From Sipunculus nudus (Eukaryota > Annelida > Sipuncula > Golfingiida > Sipunculidae), in the NCBI GenBank assembly GCA_026874595.1, contig CM049308.1, forward strand, positions 19,530,001-19,594,000: a DNA stretch of 64,000 nucleotides. Direction: 5' to 3'. The translations under genes were made by a program, and so were the position numbers. Positions 21,585-31,511 of this stretch are shown here, piece after piece (positions within the stretch are counted from its first letter, which is position 1; the number at the start of each line of letters is the position of its first letter). Under the pieces are notes generated by a model. It worked only from the letters and a program-made list of their open reading frames with translations. It ran no database searches and was not told the origin of the DNA.

Positions 21585-22415
21585 AAAGACGACTGTTACA
21601 GTGTATTTTCCTCCTGCTATTTTCTAATCTCAGAGCCTGTTCCTCGCTAAATAATTATTTCAAGAGGAGTTTGTAACAAATTTACTACGATAACAAAGCC
21701 AAGTGCTAGCCATAGTATGAAAAATGTACAACACATTCATTAAAGCATGCAGTTGCCGTATGATGTGACAAAATAAGGGATAAGTTAACAATCATTAAAT
21801 GATTAAGATATGTTCAAGTATATGGCCTTAAGAAGACGTACCTCTGTTGAGTCAGATTTATATGCCACCCGTTCCTGCATTGGATTACGCTATTGTGCCT
21901 CAACATAATTTTGTGATTCCCAAGACAGTGGCTGCCTTCATGTACCAGGACTTCAGATGGACATCTACGGGAGTACTGATCAGAAACCCCCTACACGGCA
22001 GTGACAGACTCTTACGCCCCCTCTAAACCCCTCTCCAACCACAGTGAAACATAGATCCTTGGTCAAAATCTGGTCCGGTTTCAGTAAGGCAAGTGACGGA
22101 TATTATTTTCCATATTTTCCTTAATATGAGCTGCAGAAGTTAAAGCTGAATAATAAACAATACGAAGAATTTATCACGGTGCATATGCATATATAGCGAG
22201 ATTAACTAAAATTACTATATCAAGAAATACGCGTTTTATTCTCCAGAAAGTGAGGCGACAAACGTGAACCCACTTTCCTAAAAATAAGTTCTGAAGACAG
22301 ACCCCCTTATCATTAATTATTTACTTTTTTATCGTACCTGGCCATATGCTTTGATGTTTACCAAACCACTCTCAAAGACAGCCATTGGCCGTGATGTTTA
22401 AATATCTCACTTTAC
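21585..22415. other. Unassigned DNA, partly a diverged repeat
   Basis: 21835-21990 resembles 33716-33870 ('tttatatgc', 'catgtacc', 'ctgatcagaaacc'), an old dispersed repeat pair. Confidence 0.35.
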
Positions 22416-22848
22416 CTTACCGTTTACTTTAATCATTCACTTCTACCCCTAAGCTGCAGGGACATTATATGGAGCTTTCAAACCATGGCTTGTGTCATGA
22501 CACATAATTAATGAATGTATACGTTTTAAACATTTCCACATATGAGCTAATCACAATATTTTTCTCTTCACTTCTTTCAAGCTGGCGACAAGAAGATCTC
22601 TAAGAACTGGTACTTTGCTGATTAATCTTGACTTATTCAAAACAAGCTGAAACACTTTACTTTTCCATATACATTAATCATTCACTTCTACGCCTGAGCT
22701 ACAGGGGCATTGAATGGAACTCTCGCCCTAATGGCCTGTTTCATGACAAATTATTAATTAATTTCGTTTTGAATGTTCATTATCGCAATATTTTCTCACA
22801 GAGCTGGTTCTTCGCTGGTTAAACGTGAGTTAACAGGCTGAAACACTC
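22416..22848 (+). repeat. Diverged tandem duplication (~245 bp, second copy shorter)
   Basis: 'aatcattcacttctac' occurs at 22431 and 22676. 'agctgaaacact' ends copy 1 and 'ggctgaaacact' copy 2. 'cacaatatttttctc' parallels 'cgcaatattttctcac'. Copy 2 lacks about 50 bp. Confidence 0.65.
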
Positions 22849-23560
22849 CGGGAAATAGGTAAAACCAATAAACGGACAATTAATTTTATGAGATAGCATT
22901 TTGATAATGTTCAAGTTTGATTTTTAAATTGTTAAATGATCAAATGAATTTTCAATTAAGCAGAGAAAGGGACTCTTACGGAAACGACTCTTTTGGAAGC
23001 TGCAAACGAGTAAGAATTAGCAGCTTATTCCAAAGCACAGGTGTTATTGTACCCCGAGTCAGGTAATTTAAATAAAAAGCTAGTACCAGCCACGTGCTTA
23101 CAATGTGATTCTATTCATATACTTGCCTTTGTCACGCAGCAGTCAGTACAGAGCATACAGCAGCCGCTAGTTTCTAACAGCCTGATCTCCCCCGGACGTA
23201 TGACGCTTTTTTGACTGTTTTTGAAGCTTGACTTCCCAGAAATTCTAATTTATTAATGGGACTATTTTTCCGCCAGAACCTTGTATTCCATAGTGGCTTG
23301 ACATTTCCAGTGGTAGCGCTTGGCCATTTTGACGTTAAGAAATTCCACCGTTACTTTATGTGCGGGCTCATTTTTCAATTAAATAATATATCTGGATACA
23401 AATTAATCCACATGTCCAATCTGCTAATTGAAAATATAAATTTGAAAAATAAAGTCGATATTGTATTTTAAAAGCAAGTGTATGCCGGGCGATGGTAATG
23501 TTAACGTTTTTTGTTAACAATTGTCTTTCTGTGCTCTTGATACCTCAACAGCTTACAAAA
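22849..23560. other. Unassigned AT-rich DNA
   Basis: Nothing supported. Confidence 0.45.
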
Positions 23561-23688
23561 GTTAAAGGGGCCTATTCTAATATCTAACGTTTATTAACTA
23601 AAGACAGTCCCTTGGAGCTTTTAAAAAATATGCCAGAAACGCCGGTATGACCGAATAGAGGCTGTTCGTTTTGTTTATATCTACATGT
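23561..23688 (+). repeat. Dispersed repeat X, copy 2, left half
   Basis: 'ggggcctattctaatatcta' to 'gttcgttttgtttatatctaca'-like sequence matches copy 1 (18.7 kb) and copy 3 (49.9 kb) up to the first base of the 5' LTR. Confidence 0.65.
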
Positions 23689-24561
23689 TGTTACAGGTGC
23701 CCTTTTAATTGTGTGCACAATCCTACAGATGTCGTTTTTGTTGTTTGACACGGGCGTAACTCGTGCTGTGCCGCCCGTGTCTGGCCGCGTATTGCATTCT
23801 CAGTTTAATCCGTACTGGTGAACTCTCATTGTCATGCTAGCTTGGGGCTTTCTCGCCTGGCCGAGCCGGGGTGAGCTCACGTGTGGACCCTGGTATGTAG
23901 AGACACAGCAATGTTCTTCTAGATGATTCCTGTAACGCGTGTTTTCATTGTATTATGTTAGATCCTTTAGGCTGTTCGAGAAGTTGAAAATTCTCGGCTT
24001 GGGGCAAGAAGTTATAAATAGGGGGCTGTGTTTTACGCCGAGAGAGAGGAGAGAAGATTCCAGCCAACACAGACGTGTGTATGACAGTTTGTGGGACCTG
24101 TTCGATTGTCCAGTGATTTCAGGGATTCTACTATTACTAACTCTATATAATTTGGTGCTGCCTGCCTCAAGTTAACTTTCTGGATTGTTACAAGAGCTTT
24201 ACACTGGACTGTTATTCTCCGGGAGAGTTTGTGTGGACTTTTCATCCGGCATATACATTTAAAAGAACTTATCGCTGTGACAGTGGTGGTATCAAGGTAC
24301 TGTGCACTTTGTATATTTTACTATGTAATTGTATTGATTAACTGTTATACTGTGTCATTGTATTGATTTAGTGTATTGTAATGTTAGGGTTGTTTTAAGA
24401 ATAAAGTATAGTTATTTGTTAAAAAACCCACTGACTTCTTTATTAATTCCTCTAGACATTTCCCGCTGCCTAGTGTTAAAGAATCTTATTTTTATTTATC
24501 TCCTTGACAAGATTTATGTTCATCACGCATACGTGATCTTTTGATATTAGGTTCCGTAACA
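23689..24561 (+). repeat. 5' LTR, complete (873 bp)
   Basis: Starts TGTTAC and ends GTAACA (short inverted ends). A TATA box 'ttataaata' lies near 24013-24021 and a polyadenylation signal AATAAA starts at 24400, giving the U3-R-U5 order. Against the 535 bp present in the 3' LTR I count about 40 differences by eye (about 7%), so the insertion is old. A short open frame at 23939-24175 is LTR sequence, not a gene. Confidence 0.9.
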
Positions 24562-24567
24562 TAAAAT

Positions 24568-24585
24568 TGTGGGCTCGTCTGGGAG
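24568..24585 (+). promoter_or_regulatory. Probable primer binding site (tRNA-Pro-like)
   Basis: TGTGGGCTCGTCTGGGAG starts 6 bp after the LTR. It matches the well-known tRNA-Pro primer site of gammaretroviruses at 15 of 18 positions from memory. Minus-strand DNA synthesis would start here. Confidence 0.55.
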
Positions 24586-24730
24586 GCTTAATAGTTTTGA
24601 AAATTTATTAGGCCTTGACCTGGACACATTGTTTTATCATACATTGTTTACAAGATTACATATTGTTTACAGTACATTAGTTTACAGGATTTATCTCAGT
24701 GGGTTTTTGTTATTGTTTTAACATCTTAAC

Positions 24731-25660
24731 ATGGCCGATTTCAAATCTGAGACATTTGTTGACGACCCCGACCCTGATCAACTTGAACAGTTGACAAAAG
24801 AACAGTTGTTGCGTGTGGGACAACACTTAGGGCTAGGTGTGAAAAAAGCTTTGAGAAAGCCTGATACCATAACTAAAATCATGCAAGATCTAGTTAGCAA
24901 AGGTTTAATTGAAGAGAGTGAAGTGGAAACATCAGGAAATGACAGCCTTGCTATGCAACTAAAATTGAAAAAGTTGGAAATGCAACATGAGCTAGCATTA
25001 AAACAGTTATAATTAAAAAAAGAAAAAGAAAAAAGAAATTGAGTTAAAACGACTGGAATTAGAAAGACTTAAACTAGAACATAGTCTAAGTGCTGCCCCA
25101 ATTCACAGTTTTGATATTACTAAACACATTAGACTTGTTCCACCTTTTCAAGAAAAAGAGGTTGATAAATAATTCTTACACTTTGAGAAGGTTGCTGAAA
25201 ATTTAAAATGGCCTAATGAAAATTGGACTATGTTGTTACAAAGTGTATTGACTGGCAAGGTCAAAAAATTTATACAGAGCTTTCAGTAGAAGCTGATCCT
25301 GACTATGGCCTGGTAAAACGGTTAATCCTGAAAGGGTATGAGTTAGTTCCAGAGGCTTACCGCCAGAAATTCAGAAATTGGGAAAAGCGCAAAGAACAGA
25401 CCTACGTCGAATTTGCTAGGACAAAAGAGCAGTTGTTTGAGCGCTGGTGTAGTTCTAAATATGTAATGAAAGATTATGACAATTTGCGCCAGTTGATTTT
25501 GCTTGAAGAATTAAAGCGCTGCATTAACGCAGATAATAAAACTTTTCCTGACGAGAAAAGTCCTGAAACACTTGACATTGTTGCTTAATTAACTGATGAT
25601 TATTCATTAACACACAAAAGGTCCTTTACTAGCAAATCAAACCAGTCTTTCACAAACAAG
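24731..25660 (+). pseudogene. Gag N-terminal part with SCAN-like region, broken
   Basis: The ATG at 24731 opens 93 codons (MADFKSETFVDDPDPDQLEQ...) with a short helical segment of the kind found at the N-terminus of these Gags (LTKEQLLRVGQHLGLGVKKA). A TAA at 25010 interrupts, inside an A-rich stretch encoding a Lys/Glu coiled coil. From about 25223 the frame resumes with the capsid part. PEAYRQKFRNWEKRKEQTYV, FARTKEQLFERWCSS and LILLEELKRCI follow the SCAN-domain pattern. It ends at a TAA at 25586. Gag normally builds the particle shell. Confidence 0.75.
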
Positions 25661-25673
25661 AATGTAAATCAGT

Positions 25674-26015
25674 ATGGTCAAAAGAAGTTTAAAGCGCAGT
25701 CACCCAGTACTAGTAGTCCTGATAGTTCAGCAAAGTCCATTGCTACATCTCAGTCCACGTCAACTGTATTCAACTGTATCTAAGTCCAACCAAGGCCAGT
25801 CATTTTCAAAGAAAATATGTAATTACTGCAAGAAGGAAGGTCATCTAATATCTGACTGCTGGAAACTTGCGAATAAACCAAATAGCAAACCATCTGGGTT
25901 TGTTTCTAAATCTATGCATATCATAGTACAAGAGCCAGGCTCTTTTCATGTAAATAAGGGTTACAACTCCATTATTGACTCTAATAAAGAGTCTGATGCT
26001 ACGGAGGCTTTGTAA
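25674..26015 (+). pseudogene. Gag nucleocapsid part with CCHC zinc knuckle
   Basis: In this frame, shifted from the capsid part, CNYCKKEGHLISDC is encoded at 25818-25859. It fits C-x2-C-x4-H-x4-C exactly, the RNA-binding zinc knuckle of Gag. Frame ends at a TAA at 26013. Confidence 0.85.
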
Positions 26016-26039
26016 GAATCTGTAGCTTGCGGGGCAAAA

Positions 26040-26260
26040 ACCTCAGTTGATTCCTGTGAGGAATTTAATAAGGATAGGTCCTTTCAAGACTCCTGCGAGG
26101 AGTATTCTCTGGATAAGGCTAAGTCCTTTTATGACTCTTGCGAGAGTATTTCAAATGAGGCTGGGTCCTCTTATGACAAACAGAAGTTTGTTTCTGCAGA
26201 GGAAAATTTCTCTGTTAACTCCCATGAGAGTTTAATGATAAAAAGGATGTAAATCCCTAA
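26040..26260 (+). repeat. Acidic repeat segment between Gag and protease
   Basis: In one frame the sequence reads repeated DSCEE-type units about 14-16 residues apart (DSCEEFNKDRSF, DSCEEYSLDKAKSF, DSCESISNEAGSS). It is a degenerate tandem linker; the alternative frame seen here (26047-26235) is a shadow. Confidence 0.55.
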
Positions 26261-26351
26261 ATAACTCTGAAAAAGAGTTTATGACTGACACTGTCAATGT
26301 CAGTTCTTTGTTTGATGAAGCTGAGGTAGTAGATTCCTCTCCTGACTCTGA

Positions 26352-26822
26352 ATGGAGTTATTTGAGCCATTCATACATGGTGGTTTTGGATCACTTTCAA
26401 GTGATTTTTCAGATTCTGCCTCTATTAAAATTTTGAGGGACACTGGTTCAGGCCAGACTCTCATGTTAGCAAACACTTTGCCATTTTCTAATAGGTCCTT
26501 TACTGGTGCACATGCACTTATAAATGGTGTGTTTTCAGACAAGCACACTTCAGTTCCGCTTCACAGTATACATTTAAAGTCAGATTTGATTTCTGCGAAT
26601 ATTACTGTGGGCATAAGAACTACTTTATCCTTTAAGGAAAATCAGTTGCTACTAGGCAATGATGTTGCAGGTGACAAAGAACAGCCTGTACCAATAGTGA
26701 CAGAAAAGCCAAGAAAAACACACATGAGGATAATGGTCCAGATAATAACACTCTGGGAGTCACTAGTGACTCGTCTAACGGCTCGCCCGTACAAGATACA
26801 GCATTTTCAAGGTCAGAACTGA
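26352..26822 (+). pseudogene. Retroviral-type aspartic protease relic
   Basis: An open frame of 156 codons. Residues 26-45 read KILRDTGSGQTLMLANTLPF; D-T-G-S (26439-26450) is the catalytic motif of retropepsins. A later segment, SFKENQLLLGNDVAGD, fits the distal Gly-x-Asp part ('LLGNDVAG') of gypsy proteases. The frame then runs into a linker. No ATG initiation is expected because the protease is made from a Gag-Pol precursor. Confidence 0.75.
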
Positions 26823-26979
26823 TCGCGGAACAGCATAAGGACCCTGATATTTCATGTTTGTTTCCCAGGGCATTTTCTAAAGATGAACTGTCACAGAACC
26901 CAGTTTGTTTCTATGTTAAAAATGGAGTGCTTATGCGTAAATGGCGACCACCTGATGTATGTGTGATGATGTGTGGGCC

Positions 26980-27676
26980 ATCAAACATCAAATAGTAATC
27001 CCCAAAAGCTTTCGCAATGAAATTCTAAACGTGGCAAATGAGGCTCTTTTTGTCTAGCTATTTAGGTATAAATAAAACTTATCTGAAAGTTAGTACACAC
27101 TTCTATCGGCCTAACCTCAGGACAGATATTGTACAATATTGTAAACCATGCCATACATGCCAGATGGTAGGCAAGCCCAATCAGAATCCCCCTAAGGCCC
27201 CACTTAGGCCTATTCCTGCTTTCAAGGAACCATTCAGTAGGATTATTGTTAATTGTTTTGGACAACTGCCCAAAACAAAATCTGGACAAGAATACTTGCT
27301 GACCATTATGTGCGCATCTACCAGGTTCCCTGAGGCAATAACATTGCGCAAAATTAATGCCAAAAGTGTTGTGAAAGCTCTGACCAGGTTTTTTACAACG
27401 TTTGGATTACCAAAATCCGTCCAGTCTGACCAAGGGTCTAATTTTATGTCTGGCTTATTGCAGCAAGTTATGCTTGAGCTAGGTATAAAACAGTACAGCT
27501 CTTCGCCATACCATCCTGAAAGTCAGGGCGCTCTCGAGCGTTTTCACCAGACATTAAAAAACATGATTAGGACCTATTGCTATGACACACAGAAAGACTG
27601 GGATGAAAGAATCCACTTATTGCTATTTTTCTGTCAGAGAATCCTTTCAAGAGTCCTTGGGATTCAGTCCCTTTGA
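26980..27676 (+). pseudogene. Integrase: zinc finger and catalytic core, inactivated
   Basis: From 27038 the frame encodes C-x2-C of the zinc finger (CKPCHTCQ). The core has the three acidic positions at residues 72, 131 and 167: VNCFG, SDQGSNF and ALERFHQTLK, with spacings of 58 and 35, i.e. the D,D-35-E pattern. The first position is AAT (Asn, 27251-27253) instead of Asp. The zinc-finger histidines also seem replaced: 'VANEA' and 'SSYLGINKTY' stand where His-rich 'H...GHLGI' is usual. Integrase would join element DNA to the genome. A frameshift near 27630 separates it from its C-terminal part. Confidence 0.85.
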
Positions 27677-28260
27677 ACTAGTTTTTGGACAGTCAGTTCG
27701 AGGTTCATTGAAATTGCTTAAAGAAAAACTCTTGTGTGAAAATCCTGATTCTCTTAGTTTACTGCAGTATGTCTCAGACTTTCGCACTAAACTACAAAAT
27801 GCTTGTGAGATTGCAAAGTTAAATCTAAAATCTGCACAAAGTAAAATGAAAACAAAGTATGACAAGCACACTGTGAGTAGGACGTTTGAGCCTGGTGAAA
27901 AGGTCATTGCCTTTCTTCCCAACCCTGGCAGACCACTGCAAGCTAGGTATTTTGGTCCTTACATTGTTGACAAGAATGTCAGTGGTTTAAAGTACATACT
28001 GTTGACACCAGATAGGCGTAAGAAGAAACAACTGTGCCATGTTAACATGTTGAAACCATATTATGACAGAAAAAGCACATCAGATGTTTTACATAATGTT
28101 ACTGCTGTAAATTGTGTAAACACTGACCCTGACCCAGGTAAAGTAGATACTGATTGTAAGTGTGATGTAGACATTCAGTGTGGTACAGTACCATTAAAAA
28201 ACTCAGACGTGCTTAACAACCTGGATGCCAAACTGTCACACCTTACCGCACAACAACAAC
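27630..28260 (+). pseudogene. Integrase C-terminal domain with GPY/F module
   Basis: The frame open over 27582-28361 encodes LGFSPFELVFGQSVRGSLKL, typical of the end of the integrase core. FEPGEKVIAFLPNPG and YFGPYIVDKNVSGLKYILLT follow, then LCHVNMLKPYYDR, the GPY/F module of gypsy integrases. The same frame runs without a stop into the start of the reverse transcriptase region, direct evidence that integrase precedes reverse transcriptase. Confidence 0.85.
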
Positions 28261-28990
28261 AAGACCTCAAGAACCTGCAGAGGAATTATAAGCATTTGTT
28301 TAGTGACATAACGTCGATGTTGGCGAGGCAAGCGCAGTCAAGTAACATCCTTTTAGACTGAATCCAGAAAAGCACAAGTATCTATAGGATGAGATTCAAT
28401 ATTTGCTGGACAATGATTTTATCGAACCTAGAAACAGTAACTGGAGTGCACCATGTATTTTTGTGCCAAAACCTGATGGAATTACCGTATGTGCACAGAT
28501 TATCGAAAACTGAACTGTGTCTGCAAGACTGACACGTACGTTCCCGATTCCGAGGATCGATGATTGTATTGATAGAGTCGGTAGCTCCAGATATGTCTCC
28601 AAGTTTGACTTGCTAAAAGGATTCTGGCAAGTTCCGCTGACAGAACGAGCGAAAGAAGAGTCCGCATTTGTGACGCCGCAAGGACTGTACCAGTGAAGAC
28701 TCAAAAGACTCAGTGAAGCACGTCTGACCGACAACTTAGTTAAATCTGAGTTTTGTTATGCACAAGTAACATTTTTGGGTCATATTGTAGGGCAGGGTCA
28801 GGTAAAACCTGTTGATGCTAAGATAAGTGCTATTTCTGCATTTCCTAGACCAAAAAACAAAAAGCAAATAATGCGTTTTTTTTTTGTATGGTTGGATACT
28901 ACAGGAACTTTTGTCCAATTTTTCTGCTGTAGCTGAACCTTTGACTAATTTGTTAAAGAAGAAACAAAAGTTCGTATGGAATGTTCAGTG
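28240..28990 (+). pseudogene. Reverse transcriptase, internally deleted
   Basis: N-terminal motifs are visible in several frames: LKNLQRNYKHLFSDI (28267-28311), DNDFIEPRNSNWSAPCIFVP (about 28409-28468), KFDLLKGFWQVPL (about 28602-28640, with the first catalytic Asp) and SAFVTPQGLYQ (about 28663-28695). Directly after, the sequence jumps to LKRLSEARLTDNLVKSEF and VTFLGHIVGQGQVKP, which normally come after the YxDD active site. The palm segment with YxDD is therefore missing at about 28695-28710. The minus-strand frame at 28396-28734 is a shadow. Confidence 0.85.
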
Positions 28991-29408
28991 TGAAAATGCA
29001 TTTTAGAATTTGAAAGCAAGTCTGCAAAGTTCATCAGTTTTGGTAGCTCCAGACTTTTCTGTACCTTTTAAGTTAGCTGTAGATGCTAGTGATACTGCTG
29101 CTGGTGCTGTGTTGTTACATCCAATTTGTTATTTCTCAAGAAAGTTTAATGCAAACCAGAAAAAACTACTCCACCATTGAAAAAGAATGTTTGGCTTTGA
29201 TTTTGGCATTGCAACATTTTGAAGTTTATGTTTGCTTCGTCAGTCAAGCATATCATTATCTTCAGTGATCACAATCCCCTCACGTTCATTAACAAGTTGA
29301 AGTTTTAAAATCAAAGATTGTTGAGATGGAGTTTGTTCTTACAAGATTACAACCTTGAAATCAAACACATGAAAGGGAAAGACAATGTATTTGCTGATTG
29401 CTTATAGA
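28991..29408 (+). pseudogene. RNase H domain relic
   Basis: FKLAVDASDTAAGAVL (about 29067-29114) carries the first acidic residue and, after a frameshift near 29160, YSTIEKECLALILALQHFEV (about 29167-29226) carries the Glu helix. A third segment, FSDHNPLTF (near 29260-29290), supplies the last Asp. RNase H removes template RNA during reverse transcription. It lies directly after reverse transcriptase and is the last domain before the 3' LTR. Confidence 0.8.
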
Positions 29409-29538
29409 GATGTTAATGAAATGTTGTAAACGAGATATTTATGTAATGTTGAAAATTAAGATGGTTTTGAAATGTTGTAATAATATGTTGATTGTGATCG
29501 CAAAAAGAAAGTTTTGAGAAAACTTTATTTTTTCTTAC

Positions 29539-29549
29539 AGGAGGGGGAG
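29539..29549 (+). promoter_or_regulatory. Polypurine tract
   Basis: AGGAGGGGGAG directly before the 3' LTR, the usual plus-strand primer site. Confidence 0.85.
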
Positions 29550-30085
29550 TGTTACAGGTGCCCTTTTTGTTGTGTGCACAAGTCTTACAGATGTCTTTTT
29601 TGTTGTGTGACACGGGCGTAACTCGTGTTGTGGCGCCCGTGTCTTGCCGCGTATTGCATTCTCAGTTTATTCCGTACTTGTTGAACTCTCGTTGTCATGC
29701 TAGCTTAGGGCTTTTTCGCATGGCCGAGCCGGGGCGAGCTCACGTGTGGACCCTGGTATGTAGAGACACAGCAATGTTCTTCTAGATGATTCCTGTAACG
29801 CGTGTTTACTGTTTATTATGTTAGATACTTTAGACTGTTCGAGAAATGGAAAATTCTCGGCTTGGGGCAAGAAGTTATAAATAGGGGGCTGTGTTTTAAG
29901 CTGAGAGAGAAGTGAGAGAAGATTCCAGCGGACACAGACGTGTGTATGTCAGTTTGTGGGACCTGTCCGATTGTCCAGTGATTTCAGGGATTCTACTTTT
30001 ACTAACTCTATATAATTTGGTGCTGCCTGTCTCAAGTTTACTTTCTGGATTGTTACACGAGCTTTACATTGGACTGTTATTCTCC
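29550..30085 (+). repeat. 3' LTR, truncated
   Basis: Starts TGTTACAGGTGCCC and follows the 5' LTR to '...ctgttattctcc' (5' position 24220). The last 341 bp, including the polyadenylation signal and the GTAACA end, are missing. The TATA box 'ttataaata' (near 29875) is kept. Confidence 0.9.
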
Positions 30086-30258
30086 AAAACACATTCAACA
30101 AGGACATCTGTCGGCAAGTCAGATAATCTAGAGCTTTTTAAATGTCGTTTTGCAAAGAGTTATCTTTCCATAAATATGCAACCTACCACCTTAGGTTAGA
30201 TGTTTTTCTGCTTGGCAACATTGCTTTGTTTAAAAACACATTGTTGATAAACAAGTTC
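30086..30258 (+). repeat. Dispersed repeat X, copy 2, right half
   Basis: 'acattcaacaaggacatctg' matches copy 1, and 'gcaagtcagataatctagag' and 'aacctaccaccttaggtta' match copy 3 at 49.87-50.16 kb. Confidence 0.7.
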
Positions 30259-30295
30259 ATGTTCGGTAGCACTCACTTCCGATAATTTTTTAAAT

Positions 30296-30534
30296 TTTGT
30301 ATCCTGGTGTCACCCATTGCAAGGTTATAACACCGAGGAACCCCCAAAAAACGCGCTCGTATGTGAGTGATACACGGCTGCGGTGCACAGCCTTCCGAAT
30401 AAGCCTGCAGAGCGCTCAACCCGGTTGGGGACCAACTGTGAAAAATCTTACCGTCTCGGCTGAGATTCGAACTCACGATCTCTCAGCTTTGAGTCCTGCG
30501 CTTTACCCCTGGGACATAGAAGCCGGTACTTATA
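30296..30534 (-). mobile_element. tRNA-derived SINE, family S
   Basis: On the minus strand: head 'tgtcccaggggtaaagcg' (A box), 'gagttcgaatctcagccgag' (B box), body 'gagcgctctgcaggctta', 'ggttcctcggtgttataacc' and 'tgacaccaggatacaaaa'. The 39.4-kb copy aligns throughout in the opposite orientation. Confidence 0.8.
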
Positions 30535-31391
30535 CTGTTACTGAAAGTCTGAACCCACATGCAGTGTGTACATTACGTCAATACAACCAAATAACACAGA
30601 CTCCAAATTAATGTTACGTTATGTTTACCTTCTCTCATCTGTTATTTTATTCTCCTTGGTCCTATTATCACATCCCCTCAGACTTTTGGTAGCAACGTGA
30701 TATATTTGAAATTATTGTGTGCGCTTTAAACCTACAATAATAAGAATAATGAATCCAAATAGGATTTAATTTCACGGCATCGGATTGGTTCAGATTTTGG
30801 CAATATCAGAATGCATCCCCTGTGGCTTGCTAGAGCACATTTAACTTTTCCATTTTATCTGTAACTGTAATCTTTCTTTGTTACAACTCTGGTTCACAGA
30901 CAAGAACGGCATATCTATGAATATTTGTACCACAACTAGGATCAGATATTTATGTGATATTATACGATTCATTGGAAGTTGCATATGACACACGTAGTGC
31001 TGTTCACAGGTCCACCATCATATGTTGGAGGAATATGCTTACCATATGTTCACCTAACTTCAGAGTTCGTAATTGCATGTCCCATGCTGTGATATAATTC
31101 GTCAGTGAGATTAACATGATTTGAATTCGAATTACCATTTCAAAGTGATGTTAACATTTCTTATAGTACTAAACTCTCTCATTACGTGGCAGTACCAGCA
31201 GTAGTCTCTTCCTAATAGCTTGGGAAACAAATATATCACGGATCCTGCATGTATATCTTAACAAATTAACAACACTTGTTAACAACTAATTATTATATTG
31301 TGCCATTCACTTCAACAAAGTCCATAACACATTACAAAAAAATCTTAAGTTACACAAACATTAATCCAATGGTGATTAATCCAGATAATAA

Positions 31392-31392
<1 letters not shown>
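30535..31392. other. Unassigned AT-rich DNA
   Basis: Nothing supported. Confidence 0.45.
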
Positions 31393-31433
<41 letters not shown>

Positions 31434-31449
31434 AAAATCCAGATAATAA

Positions 31450-31508
<59 letters not shown>
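31393..31508. repeat. Two (TA)n tracts in a duplicated 'ccagataataaaataa' context
   Basis: The short segment 'ccagataataaaataatata' precedes both TA tracts, so the whole unit appears duplicated. Confidence 0.85.

Positions 31509-31511
<3 letters not shown>

Larger units (their letters stand above)
23689..30085 (+). mobile_element. Gmr1-like LTR retrotransposon (Ty3/Gypsy), degenerate
   Basis: Two LTRs start with TGTTACAGGTGCCC, and between them lie relics of Gag, protease, integrase, reverse transcriptase and RNase H in this order. Integrase lies before reverse transcriptase, as in Ty1/Copia, while the protein motifs (GPY/F-type integrase tail, CCHC Gag, RNase H order) are of Ty3/Gypsy type. 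This permuted order together with a SCAN-like Gag is known from Gmr1-like elements, first described in cod, whose Gag is related to the vertebrate SCAN domain. All reading frames are broken, so the copy cannot move by itself. Frames change from 2 to 0 to 2 to 0 along the body. The element is inserted in dispersed repeat X. Confidence 0.85.

Noticed and set aside
23939-24175. 78-residue open frame, with a similar one at 29912-30199
   Set aside because: Both lie in LTR sequence over the TATA/R region and differ between the two LTRs.
28396-28734. 112-residue minus-strand open frame
   Set aside because: Antisense shadow of the reverse transcriptase relic.
23689-30085. Endogenous retrovirus with an envelope gene
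   Set aside because: RNase H is followed within about 130 bp by the polypurine tract and 3' LTR; there is no room for an envelope gene.
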